DNA of 8,588 bases, from contig JANXVS010000035.1 in assembly GCA_025351555.1 (NCBI GenBank), forward strand, positions 1 to 8,588, read 5' to 3'. Positions 1-5,755 of this stretch are shown one piece after another (position 1 is the stretch's first letter; each line of letters opens with the position of its first letter). A program made the translations under genes and the position numbers. This stretch comes from Pseudomonadota bacterium. GTDB taxonomy: Bacteria > Pseudomonadota > Gammaproteobacteria > Xanthomonadales > Rhodanobacteraceae. The notes below the pieces were generated by a model. That model was not told the DNA's origin and did no database searches. It was given only the letters and a program-made list of their open reading frames with translations.

Positions 1-359
1 TCGCTGGCTGGATCGAAAAAGCCGAGCACGCCGATCGTGCTATTGATCACCAGCCGGCTGGTCGCCTTGAGCGCTTCCTTGGGATTGGCTTGCAGGATGT
101 CGTTGGCGATGGTGACCGGCGATTCGACATTGGCGAAGAAATTGCTGACCAAGGTACGCGTGGTCTGGTTGGTGATCTTGCGATAGCCCACGGCAACCGG
201 CCGGATCGCGACGCGGTCGGCGAACTGGTTGAACGCATACATCTTGCGGTTGAAGGCTTCGTTCGGATCGTCCTTGCGTGGCATTGGCGTGGCGCAGCCG
301 GCCAGCAGGGTTAACAAGGCACTCAGGCCGGCGATTTTGTATATGGACTTCAGTGACAT
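1..359 (-). CDS. mlaA: MlaA/VacJ family outer-membrane lipoprotein, 5' part (gene continues past the left edge)
   Basis: MlaA is the outer-membrane lipoprotein of the Mla system, which removes misplaced phospholipids from the outer leaflet and passes them to periplasmic MlaC. The frame is open from ATG at 359 to base 1, giving 119 complete codons, against about 250 residues for the E. coli protein, so roughly the N-terminal half is here. Residues 1-22 form a lipoprotein signal: a Lys-containing n-region, a Leu/Ala-rich core and a lipobox LLAGC with Cys22. Residue +2 is Ala, not Asp, which fits sorting to the outer membrane. The mature part carries the family signature DPNEAFNRKMYAFNQ (31-45), then IRPVAVGYR (52-60), and ends in INSTIGVLGFFD, matching the conserved NTILGxGGFxD-like stretch. 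No other in-frame start codon with a better context was seen; the ribosome-binding site is weak (GGGA about 10 nt upstream). The gene is transcribed away from rpoZ. The family call is from remembered alignments and is strong. Confidence 0.9.
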   Translation of the reverse strand, partial: MSLKSIYKIAGLSALLTLLAGCATPMPRKDDPNEAFNRKMYAFNQFADRVAIRPVAVGYRKITNQTTRTLVSNFFANVESPVTIANDILQANPKEALKATSRLVINSTIGVLGFFDPAS

Positions 360-491
360 GTGATCTATGTTCCCATTTTCGGGGCTCGGCCGCCGCGCGG
401 AACGCGGGTCGCCGGGATGTCGATTCTGCCTAGCCTAAAGCATTTGGGGATGTTTTTGCACAGCACAATCGGGGCTGATCCAGTCGCCGTT

Positions 492-522
492 CAGGCGGTG
501 CGTTGCGCTGCACCACCGCCTG
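492..522. repeat. Perfect 9-bp inverted repeat overlapping the rpoZ promoter
   Basis: CAGGCGGTG at 492-500 is the exact reverse complement of CACCGCCTG at 514-522, with 13 bp between. An alternative nested pairing is GGTGC (497-501) with GCACC (510-514). The element covers the proposed -35 box (503-508) and most of the spacer, ending 4 bp before the -10. It could be an operator for a dimeric regulator or a cruciform/hairpin sequence. It lacks a T-tract, and there is no upstream co-directional gene, so it is not a terminator. Its function is inferred from position only. Confidence 0.55.
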
Positions 523-532
523 CGGATACAAT
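503..532 (+). promoter_or_regulatory. Candidate sigma-70 promoter for rpoZ (and probably the downstream operon)
   Basis: A -35-like TTGCGC (503-508, 3 of 6 consensus bases) is followed after 18 bp by TACAAT (527-532, 5 of 6 bases). This predicts transcription starting near 539-541 and a leader of about 36 nt before the rpoZ ATG at 577. The -10 box is good and the -35 is weak, so the promoter may be moderate or need help. The -35 and most of the spacer lie within an inverted repeat. Confidence 0.5.
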
Positions 533-576
533 GTTTCCCGTGTAAATTCCTGAATCGACATTATTTTTGAGGTTTT

Positions 577-870
577 ATGGCCCGTATTACCGTGGAAGAT
601 TGCCTGGCCGTCGTGGACAACCGCTTCGAACTGGTGCTGATGGCGACCAAGCGTGCGCGGCAACTGGCCAACGGCGCTGACCCGCTGGTGGAAGCCAGCA
701 ACGACAAGCCGACCGTGCTCGCCCTGCGCGAAATCGCCATGCGCAAGGTTACTCCGGCACTGATCGCCGAGGTTGAGAAGCAGGAACGCGAGAAGGCCGA
801 ACGCGAAGCCCTGGAATGGGCGGCGGCGGAAGTCGACGAAGATATCGCCAAGGGCGGCGACGACCTGTAA
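577..870 (+). CDS. rpoZ: DNA-directed RNA polymerase omega subunit
   Basis: Omega is the small RNA polymerase subunit that binds the beta' subunit, helps core assembly and contributes to one ppGpp-binding site in gammaproteobacteria. The 97-residue product is slightly longer than E. coli omega (91). It begins [10 protein letters not shown], followed by the conserved [16 protein letters not shown] (15-30), then DPLV (35-38), ND-K (42-44) and the TVLALREI helix (46-53), all matching the E. coli sequence pattern. The C-terminal 30 residues are charged and helical-looking ([14 protein letters not shown]), as is usual for this variable tail. The start is supported by a TGAGG Shine-Dalgarno (568-572) four bases before the ATG. 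spoT follows after 96 nt on the same strand, the standard pairing. In many gammaproteobacteria gmk precedes rpoZ; here it does not, and the gene leads the cluster from its own likely promoter. Confidence 0.97.
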   Translation: MARITVEDCLAVVDNRFELVLMATKRARQLANGADPLVEASNDKPTVLALREIAMRKVTPALIAEVEKQEREKAEREALEWAAAEVDEDIAKGGDDL

Positions 871-966
871 TGCACGGCTGGCGGACAACGGCAGGCATCC
901 GCCCCAGCGCGTTGCACGCTAGCTGTTCGATGCGGGCGGTCTGACCCGTCCGGGCCCGAGGCGAAC
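871..966 (+). other. rpoZ-spoT spacer with weak dyads
   Basis: This 96-bp gap ends in a spoT ribosome-binding site, GAGG at 958-961, five bases before the ATG at 967. The palindrome CGGGCCCG (951-958) and a CGGGC/GCCCG pair (933-937 with 954-958) touch the Shine-Dalgarno and could fold over it. The stems are short and GC-rich, so this may be chance. No terminator with a T-tract is visible, so read-through from rpoZ into spoT is expected. Confidence 0.4.
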
Positions 967-3108
967 ATGAGCACGGCGATACGGGAAAAACTCCCTGCCG
1001 ACGTGCTGGCACTTGAACAACGCCTGCATGCGTATTTGCCGGACGAACAAGTCGAGCGAATCCGCAAAGCCTATCTGATTGGCGCCAATGCCCATGCCGG
1101 GCAGGTGCGCAAGAGCGGCGAGCCCTACATCACGCATCCGGTGGCGGTCGCGCGCATTCTTGCCGAGCTGGGCATGGATGCCGAGACCATCATCGCCGCG
1201 ATCCTGCACGACACCCTGGAAGACACGCCGTTGTCGCGCGTGGAACTCGAATCCGAATTCGGCCCGACCGTCACCGCCCTGGTCGACGGCGTCACCAAAC
1301 TCGACAGGGTCAAATTCCGCAGCCTGCAGGAAGCGGCCGCCGAAAGTTTCCGCAAGATGCTGCTGGCGATGGCGCGCGATCTGCGCGTGATCCTGATCAA
1401 GCTCGCCGATCGTTTGCACAACATGCGGACCTTGGCGGCCATGGCCCCGGAGGCACGCGAACGCATCGCGCGCGAGACGCTGGAAATCTATGCGCCGATC
1501 GCGCAACGCCTGGGTATGAACAAGTTCAAGTCCGAGTTGCAGGATCTGGGTTTTCGCGCCTTGCATCCGATGCGTCATCGCGTCATCGACGCGCGCATCA
1601 AGAGCGTGCTGGGTAACCGCCGCGAGGCGATGGCCAAGATCGAGGTGGCGCTGTCGTCTCGCCTGACCCAGGAAAATGTGGCGCATCGCGTCGTCAGCCG
1701 GATCAAGTCGCCCTACAGCATTTACGCCAAGATGCGCGCTGAGCACAAGAGCTTCGTCCAGGTCATGGACGTATACGGCTTCCGCGTAGTGACGCGGCTG
1801 ACGATGGAGTGCTACCACGCGCTCGGCGCGATTCATTCGCTGTACAAGCCGCTCGACGCGCGCTTCCGCGATTTCATCGCAATCCCGAAGGCGAACGGTT
1901 ACCAGTCGCTGCACACCGTGCTGTTCGGCTCGTTCGGCGCGCCGATTGAAATCCAGATCCGCACCGAGGACATGGACCAGATCGCCGAGCGCGGCGTCGC
2001 CGCACACTGGGTGTACAAGACCGCAGCCGAGCCGGGCAGTGCCGCGCAGGCGCGCGCGCGCGAATGGGTTGCCGGCCTGGTCGATGCACAGGTGCGCGAA
2101 CCCTCGTCGCTGGAATTCCTCGAAAATGTAAAAGTGGATTTGTTCCCGGACGACGTCTACCTGTTTACGCCCAAGGGCCGCATCCTCGCGCTACCGCGCA
2201 ATGCCACGGCGCTGGATTTCGCCTACGCCGTGCACACCGATGTCGGCACGCATGCGGTGGCCGCGCGCATCGACCGCAAACTGGCGCCGTTGCGCCAGCG
2301 CCTGAATTCCGGAGAAACCGTCGAAGTGATCACGGCGCCGTCCGCGGTGCCGACGCCGCAATGGCTGGAGTGGGCAGTGTCGTCGAAGGCGCGCACCGCG
2401 ATCCGGCATTTCTTGAAACGCCTGCAGCACGAGGACGCGGTCGAGTTCGGCCACCGCATGCTCGATCGCGCGCTCGACGCGCGCGGCGTCTCGCTCGATG
2501 CAATTCCTGTGGCTGCGCTGGATCGCTATCTGGCCGAAGCCAAATTCAAGCGACTGGAAGAATTGCTCGCCGATATCGCGCTCGGCAATCGCATGCCCGA
2601 CCAGGTGGCTGCGCAACTCGCACAGGCCCGCGGTGCGCCCGATGCGCAAGCTCTGCAGCGTAGCGCGGAGAAGATCCTCATCAATGGTTCCGAGCGCGGC
2701 GTACTCAGCTTCGGCAATTGCTGCAACCCGGTGCCGGGCGATGACATCGTTGGTTACCTTTCCGCCGGCAAGGGCATCGTCGTGCATCGCCACGATTGCC
2801 CGAACATGCCCGAATACAAGAAAATGCCGGAACGCATCGTCGCGATCGGCTGGGATCGCGACGTCACCGGCGACTACCGCGCGCGCCTGCGCATTGTCGT
2901 CGACAACAAACCCGGCGTGCTCGCCACCGTGGCCGCCGCCATTGCCGAGGGCGATTCGAATATTGAAAACGTCGAATACCAGGAACGCGACTTGCAAACA
3001 TCGGCCTTGCTATTCACGATCGAAGTGCGCAACCGCAAGCATCTGGCCGATGTGATGCGCCGTGTGCGCCGCGCCGCTGTGGTGCACGGGGTTTATCGGT
3101 ATCCTTAG
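967..3108 (+). CDS. spoT: Bifunctional (p)ppGpp synthetase/hydrolase SpoT
   Basis: SpoT hydrolyses ppGpp to GDP plus pyrophosphate and can also make it from GTP/GDP and ATP, setting the alarmone level during starvation. The 713-residue product has the full long-RSH layout. The HD hydrolase domain (about 20-190) keeps its metal and catalytic motifs: H57 in YITHP, H81-D82 and E85-D86 in HDTLEDT, and D148 in ADRLHNMRTL. This points to active hydrolysis, unlike RelA. The synthetase domain (about 235-350) has SPYSIYAKM, D268-x-YGFRVV and IPKANGYQSLHT (306-317), then EIQIRTEDMDQIAERGVAAHW. The charge motif that is RxKD in bifunctional enzymes reads RFRD (299-302). A TGS domain (about 386-457), a helical region, a Cys-rich motif (N584-C-C-N-P, HRHDC ending at C611) and a C-terminal ACT domain (about 639-713) follow. 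The start has a GAGG site five bases upstream. ridA follows after 30 nt. Confidence 0.97.
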   Translation: MSTAIREKLPADVLALEQRLHAYLPDEQVERIRKAYLIGANAHAGQVRKSGEPYITHPVAVARILAELGMDAETIIAAILHDTLEDTPLSRVELESEFGPTVTALVDGVTKLDRVKFRSLQEAAAESFRKMLLAMARDLRVILIKLADRLHNMRTLAAMAPEARERIARETLEIYAPIAQRLGMNKFKSELQDLGFRALHPMRHRVIDARIKSVLGNRREAMAKIEVALSSRLTQENVAHRVVSRIKSPYSIYAKMRAEHKSFVQVMDVYGFRVVTRLTMECYHALGAIHSLYKPLDARFRDFIAIPKANGYQSLHTVLFGSFGAPIEIQIRTEDMDQIAERGVAAHWVYKTAAEPGSAAQARAREWVAGLVDAQVREPSSLEFLENVKVDLFPDDVYLFTPKGRILALPRNATALDFAYAVHTDVGTHAVAARIDRKLAPLRQRLNSGETVEVITAPSAVPTPQWLEWAVSSKARTAIRHFLKRLQHEDAVEFGHRMLDRALDARGVSLDAIPVAALDRYLAEAKFKRLEELLADIALGNRMPDQVAAQLAQARGAPDAQALQRSAEKILINGSERGVLSFGNCCNPVPGDDIVGYLSAGKGIVVHRHDCPNMPEYKKMPERIVAIGWDRDVTGDYRARLRIVVDNKPGVLATVAAAIAEGDSNIENVEYQERDLQTSALLFTIEVRNRKHLADVMRRVRRAAVVHGVYRYP

Positions 3109-3109
3109 G

Positions 3110-3121
3110 TTCCTGCAGGAA
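3110..3121. repeat. Perfect 12-bp palindrome just after the spoT stop
   Basis: TTCCTGCAGGAA is self-complementary over all 12 bases. It sits one base after the spoT TAG and nine bases before the CGGAG ribosome-binding site of ridA. It has no T-tract and could form only a 4-bp stem with a TGCA loop, so it is not a convincing terminator. It could be a protein-binding site or chance. Confidence 0.5.
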
Positions 3122-3138
3122 GTGCATCCGGAGATTTC

Positions 3139-3522
3139 ATGTCCCGACAAATCATTGCGACCGTCAGCGCGCCAAAAGCCATCGGCCCGTATTCACAGGC
3201 TGTACGTTGCGGCAACACCCTGTATTTTTCCGGGCAGACGCCGATCGACCCGGCGACGGGAGCGCTGGTTGCCGGAGACATCACCGCGCAAGCGCGGCGC
3301 GTGTTCGAGAACCTCAAGGCGGTGTGTGAAGCTGCCGGCAGTTCGTTCGCGCAAGTCGCGCGCGTCGGCATTTATCTCACCGATCTGGCCAACTTCGCAG
3401 CGGTCAATGCGGTGATGAAGGAATATTTCGCCGAGCCGTTTCCCGCGCGCTCTACTATCGGCGTGGCCTGCCTGCCGATGAATGCCCAGGTCGAAGTCGA
3501 CATGGTTCTGGTGTTCGACTAG
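3139..3522 (+). CDS. ridA: RidA (YjgF/YER057c/UK114) 2-iminobutanoate/2-iminopropanoate deaminase
   Basis: RidA is a cytosolic trimer that hydrolyses reactive enamine/imine intermediates released by PLP enzymes such as threonine dehydratase, protecting other PLP enzymes from damage. The 127-residue product matches the family length (E. coli 128). Conserved features are APKAIGPYSQAV (11-22) with Y18, SGQTPIDPATG (31-41), the QARRVFENLKAV helix (51-62), and the signature FPARSTIGVACLP (101-113). R104 corresponds to the substrate-carboxylate-binding R105 of E. coli, and E119 to the catalytic E120, with the same 15-residue spacing. This supports a true RidA rather than a Rid2-Rid7 paralogue. The start has a GGAG site (3130-3133) five bases before the ATG. 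It lies 30 nt after spoT and 37 nt before recG, so it is probably cotranscribed. In E. coli the corresponding position between spoT and recG holds trmH; ridA at this place is, as I recall, common in xanthomonads. Confidence 0.95.
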   Translation: MSRQIIATVSAPKAIGPYSQAVRCGNTLYFSGQTPIDPATGALVAGDITAQARRVFENLKAVCEAAGSSFAQVARVGIYLTDLANFAAVNAVMKEYFAEPFPARSTIGVACLPMNAQVEVDMVLVFD

Positions 3523-3547
3523 ACGCGTGACGCGAGCGCCGTTGCCC

Positions 3548-3553
3548 AAGGAG
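3548..3553 (+). promoter_or_regulatory. Shine-Dalgarno that fixes the recG start
   Basis: AAGGAG lies six bases before GTG at 3560, in the recG frame. No comparable site precedes the upstream ATG at 3482 (inside ridA) or the next ATG at 3581. This favours GTG 3560 as the real start. Confidence 0.8.
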
Positions 3554-3559
3554 CAGTCT

Positions 3560-5710
3560 GTGGCTGCTGCGGACGCCGCCATGCGACCGATCGCCGCGCT
3601 ACCTGGCGTCGGGCCCGCGCTAGTCACCACGCTGGCAAAGTTGGGCCTGACGAGCGTGCAGGATCTATGGTTCCACCTGCCTCTGCGCTACGAAGACAAG
3701 ACCCGCATCACGCCGATCCGCGATTTGCGCTCTGGCGATACCGCGCAGGTGGAAGGCCGCATCGAGGCGGTCGAAAAGGGATTTCGTTATAAACCGCAAT
3801 TGCGTGTGGCGATCAGCGATGATTCGCGACAGACGCTGCTGTTGCGGTTCTTCCACTTCAACAACGCGCAGGCGATGCAGCTTGCGGTCGGTGCGCGTCT
3901 GCGCTGCTTTGGCGAAGTGCGGCATGGCGCGAACAGTCTGGAAATGGTGCACCCGCAATACCGGCGTCTTGCAGATGATGCGACAGCCGCGGTGGAAGAA
4001 CGCCTGACGCCGATTTATCCGACCACCGAGGGCCTCGGCCAGAAGCGCCTTGCGGCCCTCATCGAACGCGCCCTGACCCTGCTGCCGGGGGATGAGGCGT
4101 TGGAGCTGATTCCGGAGGCTTTGCGCAAAGTATACAAATTATCCTCGCTGCGCGAGGCGCTGCTGTATGTGCACCGGCCGCCGCCGGAAGCCGATCTTGC
4201 CGGTCTCGCGCTTGGGCTCCATCCGGCGCAGCAGCGGCTCGCGTTCGAGGAACTGCTGACCCAGCACCTGAGCCTGAAGCGCATGCGCGAGCAGTTGCGT
4301 CGCCATTCGGCACCGGCGCTGCACGGCGATGGCACGCTGCGCGCCCGGTTTCTCGAACAACTGCCGTTCACGCCGACGCGGGCACAGGAGCGTGTTGCCG
4401 CCGAGGTCATCCGCGATCTTGGCCACGCCACGCCAATGCTGCGCCTGGTGCAGGGTGATGTCGGCTCAGGCAAGACCATGGTCGCGGCGCTGGCCGCGCT
4501 GGCAGCGGTCGAAGCCGGGTATCAAGCCGCGTTGATGGCGCCGACTGAACTGCTGGCCGAGCAACATTTCCGCCATTTCCACAAGTGGATGACGCCGCTG
4601 GCCGTCAATGTCGTCTGGCTCGCGGGCAAGCTCAAGGGCAAAGCGCGCACCGCAGCTCTGGCGAGTATCGCCGGCACAGCGCAGATAGCGATCGGCACGC
4701 ACGCGCTGATGCAGGAAGGCGTGACGTTTCGCGATCTGGGCCTGGTCATCATCGATGAGCAGCACCGCTTCGGCGTGCATCAGCGCTTGGCGCTGCGCGA
4801 CAAGGGTCGAGCGCCGCATCAAGCGGCGCGAGGGCGAGACACGGACGCCGAGCGGCAGCACACCACGGATGGTTGCAACCTCACGCACGTGCCGCATCAG
4901 CTGGTGCTCACGGCGACGCCGATCCCGCGCACCCTGGCGATGACGGCCTATGCGGATCTGGATGTTTCGGCGATCGACGAACTGCCGCCGGGGCGCACGC
5001 CGGTGACGACGGTAGCGATTGCCAACACGCGCCGCGCCGAAGTCATCGAACGCATTCGGGTCGCCTGCGCCGGTGGCCGCCAGGCGTACTGGGTGTGCAC
5101 GCTGATTGAGGAATCCGAAGTCCTGCAGGCACAGGCGGCCGAAGTCACGTTCGCCGAATTGACCGCGGCGCTGCCGCAGCTGCGCATCGGCATCGTGCAT
5201 GGCCGTTTGAAGTCTGCGGAAAAACAGGCGGTGATGGATGCATTCAACGCGGGGCAACTGGCGCTGATCGTGGCGACAACGGTGATCGAGGTCGGCGTCG
5301 ACGTACCCAACGCGAGCCTGATGATCATCGAGAACGCCGAGCGTCTCGGTCTGGCCCAGTTGCATCAATTGCGCGGCCGCGTCGGTCGCGGCAGTGCCGA
5401 ATCCAGTTGTGTATTTCTATACCAGGCGCCGCTGTCGGGCATGGCGCGCCAACGTCTGGACGTACTGCGCGAAACCAGCGACGGCTTTCGCATCGCGGAA
5501 AAGGATCTGGAACTGCGCGGTCCCGGCGAAGTGCTCGGCACGCGCCAGACCGGCCAGCTGAGCTTGCGCATCGCCGATCTGGCGCGCGATGCGTACCTAT
5601 TGCCTTCAGTGCAGCGTGCCGGCGCGGTGATGCTGCGCGATCATCCGGAACTGGTCGAACGCCTGATTGCGCGCTGGGTCGGGCATGCGGCACGCTACGC
5701 CGATGCGTGA
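3560..5710 (+). CDS. recG: ATP-dependent DNA helicase RecG
   Basis: RecG is a superfamily 2 double-strand DNA translocase that regresses stalled forks and processes Holliday junctions, D-loops and R-loops. The frame is open from 3482, but that ATG lies inside ridA; GTG 3560 with AAGGAG six bases upstream gives a 716-residue protein (E. coli 693). From that start, an HhH-like PGVGPALVTTL begins near residue 15, the wedge/OB region covers about 50-135, and the helicase core follows. Visible motifs are Walker A GDVGSGKT (299-306), APTELLAEQH, DEQH (399-402), TATPIPRT (451-458), VATTVIEVGVDVPNA and QLRGRVGRG (603-611). The C-terminal TRG region contains DGFRIAEKDLELRGPGEVLGTRQTGQ-like sequence (about 642-667). 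All catalytic motifs are intact. The oddity is a 26-residue insertion (about 422-447) between motif II and motif III, encoded by a 78-bp segment bracketed by a 9-bp direct repeat. It is in frame, so the enzyme is probably functional. Confidence 0.96.
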   Translation: MAAADAAMRPIAALPGVGPALVTTLAKLGLTSVQDLWFHLPLRYEDKTRITPIRDLRSGDTAQVEGRIEAVEKGFRYKPQLRVAISDDSRQTLLLRFFHFNNAQAMQLAVGARLRCFGEVRHGANSLEMVHPQYRRLADDATAAVEERLTPIYPTTEGLGQKRLAALIERALTLLPGDEALELIPEALRKVYKLSSLREALLYVHRPPPEADLAGLALGLHPAQQRLAFEELLTQHLSLKRMREQLRRHSAPALHGDGTLRARFLEQLPFTPTRAQERVAAEVIRDLGHATPMLRLVQGDVGSGKTMVAALAALAAVEAGYQAALMAPTELLAEQHFRHFHKWMTPLAVNVVWLAGKLKGKARTAALASIAGTAQIAIGTHALMQEGVTFRDLGLVIIDEQHRFGVHQRLALRDKGRAPHQAARGRDTDAERQHTTDGCNLTHVPHQLVLTATPIPRTLAMTAYADLDVSAIDELPPGRTPVTTVAIANTRRAEVIERIRVACAGGRQAYWVCTLIEESEVLQAQAAEVTFAELTAALPQLRIGIVHGRLKSAEKQAVMDAFNAGQLALIVATTVIEVGVDVPNASLMIIENAERLGLAQLHQLRGRVGRGSAESSCVFLYQAPLSGMARQRLDVLRETSDGFRIAEKDLELRGPGEVLGTRQTGQLSLRIADLARDAYLLPSVQRAGAVMLRDHPELVERLIARWVGHAARYADA
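4813..4899. repeat. In-frame insertion inside recG with 9-bp flanking direct repeat; possible small palindromic element
   Basis: GCCGCATCA occurs at 4813-4821 and again at 4891-4899, exactly 78 bp (26 codons) apart. Between the copies are 69 bp (4822-4890) that code for extra residues absent from RecG of E. coli and Pseudomonas as I remember them. Their linker between KG and PHQL is about 6 residues; here it spans 28. Dyads cluster here: GCGCCGC/GCGGCGC (4811-4817 with 4823-4829, 5-nt loop), GCCG/CGGC (4847-4856), and the perfect palindrome GGTTGCAACC (4871-4880). The insert ends are loosely inverted (GCGCGAGG at 4827-4834 against the complement GCGTGAGG of the right end). A target-site duplication from a miniature or palindromic element is one reading; tandem duplication and divergence, or an old lineage-specific loop, are others. 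Confidence 0.5.
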
Positions 5711-5755
5711 TTGCAAACCTCGTTCCAAGTTGAGGACGAACAGGTTGGGGAGAAA

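Larger units (their letters stand above)
360..576. other. Divergent intergenic region between mlaA and rpoZ
   Basis: This 217-bp spacer must hold the 5' control regions of both mlaA (minus) and rpoZ (plus). The right half contains a plausible rpoZ promoter and an inverted repeat, listed separately. The mlaA-proximal half (about 360-420) is very GC-rich, and I could not find a convincing sigma-70 promoter for mlaA on the minus strand. Short open frames in the spacer look like chance reading frames, and no gmk remnant is recognisable. Confidence 0.8.

Noticed and set aside
360..545. Possible small protein gene of 61 codons in the mlaA-rpoZ spacer
   Set aside because: It has no ribosome-binding site, unremarkable composition and no family resemblance, and it overlaps the promoter and inverted repeat.
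919..2007. Long open frame of 362 codons on the minus strand opposite spoT
   Set aside because: It lies wholly antisense to the 5' half of spoT, with Arg/His/Asp-rich composition typical of antisense frames in GC-rich DNA, and no recognisable domain.
2050..2062. Alternating GC run of 13 bases in spoT as a possible phase-variable repeat
   Set aside because: It is only 6.5 dinucleotide units encoding an Ala-Arg linker before the TGS domain. Such runs are common in GC-rich genes, and an interrupted core regulator is unlikely to be phase-variable.
3482..3559. Upstream in-frame extension of recG starting at ATG 3482 inside ridA
   Set aside because: The extra 26 residues translate ridA codons in another frame, no good ribosome-binding site precedes the ATG, and GTG 3560 has AAGGAG at ideal spacing.
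4466..5368. 300-codon minus-strand frame opposite recG, and a similar 268-codon frame opposite spoT (2191-2997)
   Set aside because: Both are antisense shadows of strongly conserved helicase and SpoT domains; neither has a family motif.
5711..5755. TTG start for the nucleoside hydrolase directly after the recG stop
   Set aside because: It would add 15 residues before the family's normal N-terminus; ATG 5756 with GGGGAG upstream places DTDPG at the usual distance from the start.
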